A stretch of 7,185 nt of DNA from Nitrospinota bacterium (GTDB taxonomy: Bacteria; Nitrospinota; Nitrospinia; SZUA-224), in assembly GCA_016212345.1 (NCBI GenBank), contig JACRGM010000215.1, positions 1-7,185 of the forward strand, given 5' to 3'. The position numbers and the translations under genes are program-made. The notes beneath the pieces were generated by a model. It saw only the letters and a list, made by a program, of their open reading frames with translations. It was not told where the DNA came from and did no database searches. Positions 7,086 through 7,185 of the stretch are shown here, one piece after another (the stretch's first letter is position 1; every line of letters begins with the position of its first letter).

Positions 7086-7185
7086 ATGCCTGAGCTGAGA
7101 AGAGATCCTATCATTGGTAGATGGATAATTATCTCAACAGATAGAGGAAAAAGACCAACAGATTTCAGTGATAATCGTCTCATTA
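7086..7185 (+). CDS. galT: Galactose-1-phosphate uridylyltransferase family protein, N-terminus (partial)
   Basis: Only the first 33 codons are in the window; the gene continues past the right edge. The translation starts MPELRRDPIIGRWIIISTDR and goes on with GKRPTDF. This is the typical N-terminus of HIT-superfamily GalT proteins, in which an ELRxDPxxGxWVII stretch is followed by RxKRPxDF. GalT exchanges the UMP group between UDP-glucose and galactose-1-phosphate in the Leloir pathway. The His-Pro-His catalytic motif and the metal-binding cysteines lie beyond the window, so neither activity nor intactness can be checked. The start is fixed by the Shine-Dalgarno site at 7073. A 154-nt spacer separates it from glgB, so it may be transcribed separately, although the orientation is the same. 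Because it follows a glycogen cluster, a GalT-like nucleotidyltransferase acting on ADP-glucose is an alternative. Confidence 0.85.
   Translation, partial: MPELRRDPIIGRWIIISTDRGKRPTDFSDNRLI

Noticed and set aside
1..7185. Defence system, mobile element, CRISPR array, tRNA or other unusual system
   Set aside because: More than 97% of the window is covered by carbohydrate-metabolism genes with intact family motifs. No transposase, integrase, direct-repeat array or RNA gene fold was seen in the single 154-nt spacer.

Overview
The window is a piece of a bacterial glycogen (alpha-1,4/1,6-glucan) metabolism gene cluster, all on the + strand. The DNA is AT-rich. Coding regions favour ATA for isoleucine and AGA/AGG for arginine, a bias common in thermophilic and low-GC anaerobic bacteria. 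Two cytoplasmic GH57 enzymes sit in the cluster, and that family is concentrated in thermophiles and anaerobes. The GlgB and GlgC sequences are of bacterial type, and Shine-Dalgarno-like sites are present. I cannot name the species; an uncultured or thermophilic anaerobe is only a guess.

Layout: (1) 1-204, the 3' end of glgC (ADP-glucose pyrophosphorylase). (2) 201-2420, a GH57 protein of the amylopullulanase type, overlapping glgC by an ATGA. (3) 2424-4616, a second GH57 protein of the 4-alpha-glucanotransferase type with DUF1925/DUF1926-like C-terminal domains, 3 nt after the previous stop. (4) 4625-6931, glgB, a GH13 branching enzyme with an N1 plus CBM48 front end, after an 8-nt gap. (5) 6932-7085, a 154-nt AT-rich spacer with a candidate promoter, an AT-only palindrome and a G+C-rich hairpin. 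(6) 7086 to the right edge, the first 33 codons of a galT-family gene. Genes 1-4 are packed tightly enough to be one transcription unit; galT may have its own promoter.

Together the genes cover making ADP-glucose (glgC), branching the polymer (glgB) and reshaping or breaking down glucan chains (the two GH57 enzymes). None of the complete proteins shows an export signal, so the work is probably on intracellular glycogen. Glycogen synthase (glgA) and phosphorylase (glgP) are not in the window and may lie beyond its edges. I found no mobile element, CRISPR array, RNA gene or clearly undescribed system. The less ordinary points are the pairing of two different GH57 subfamilies between glgC and glgB, the unassigned C-terminal domain of the first one, the extra N-terminal sequence in GlgB, and the structured spacer before galT.
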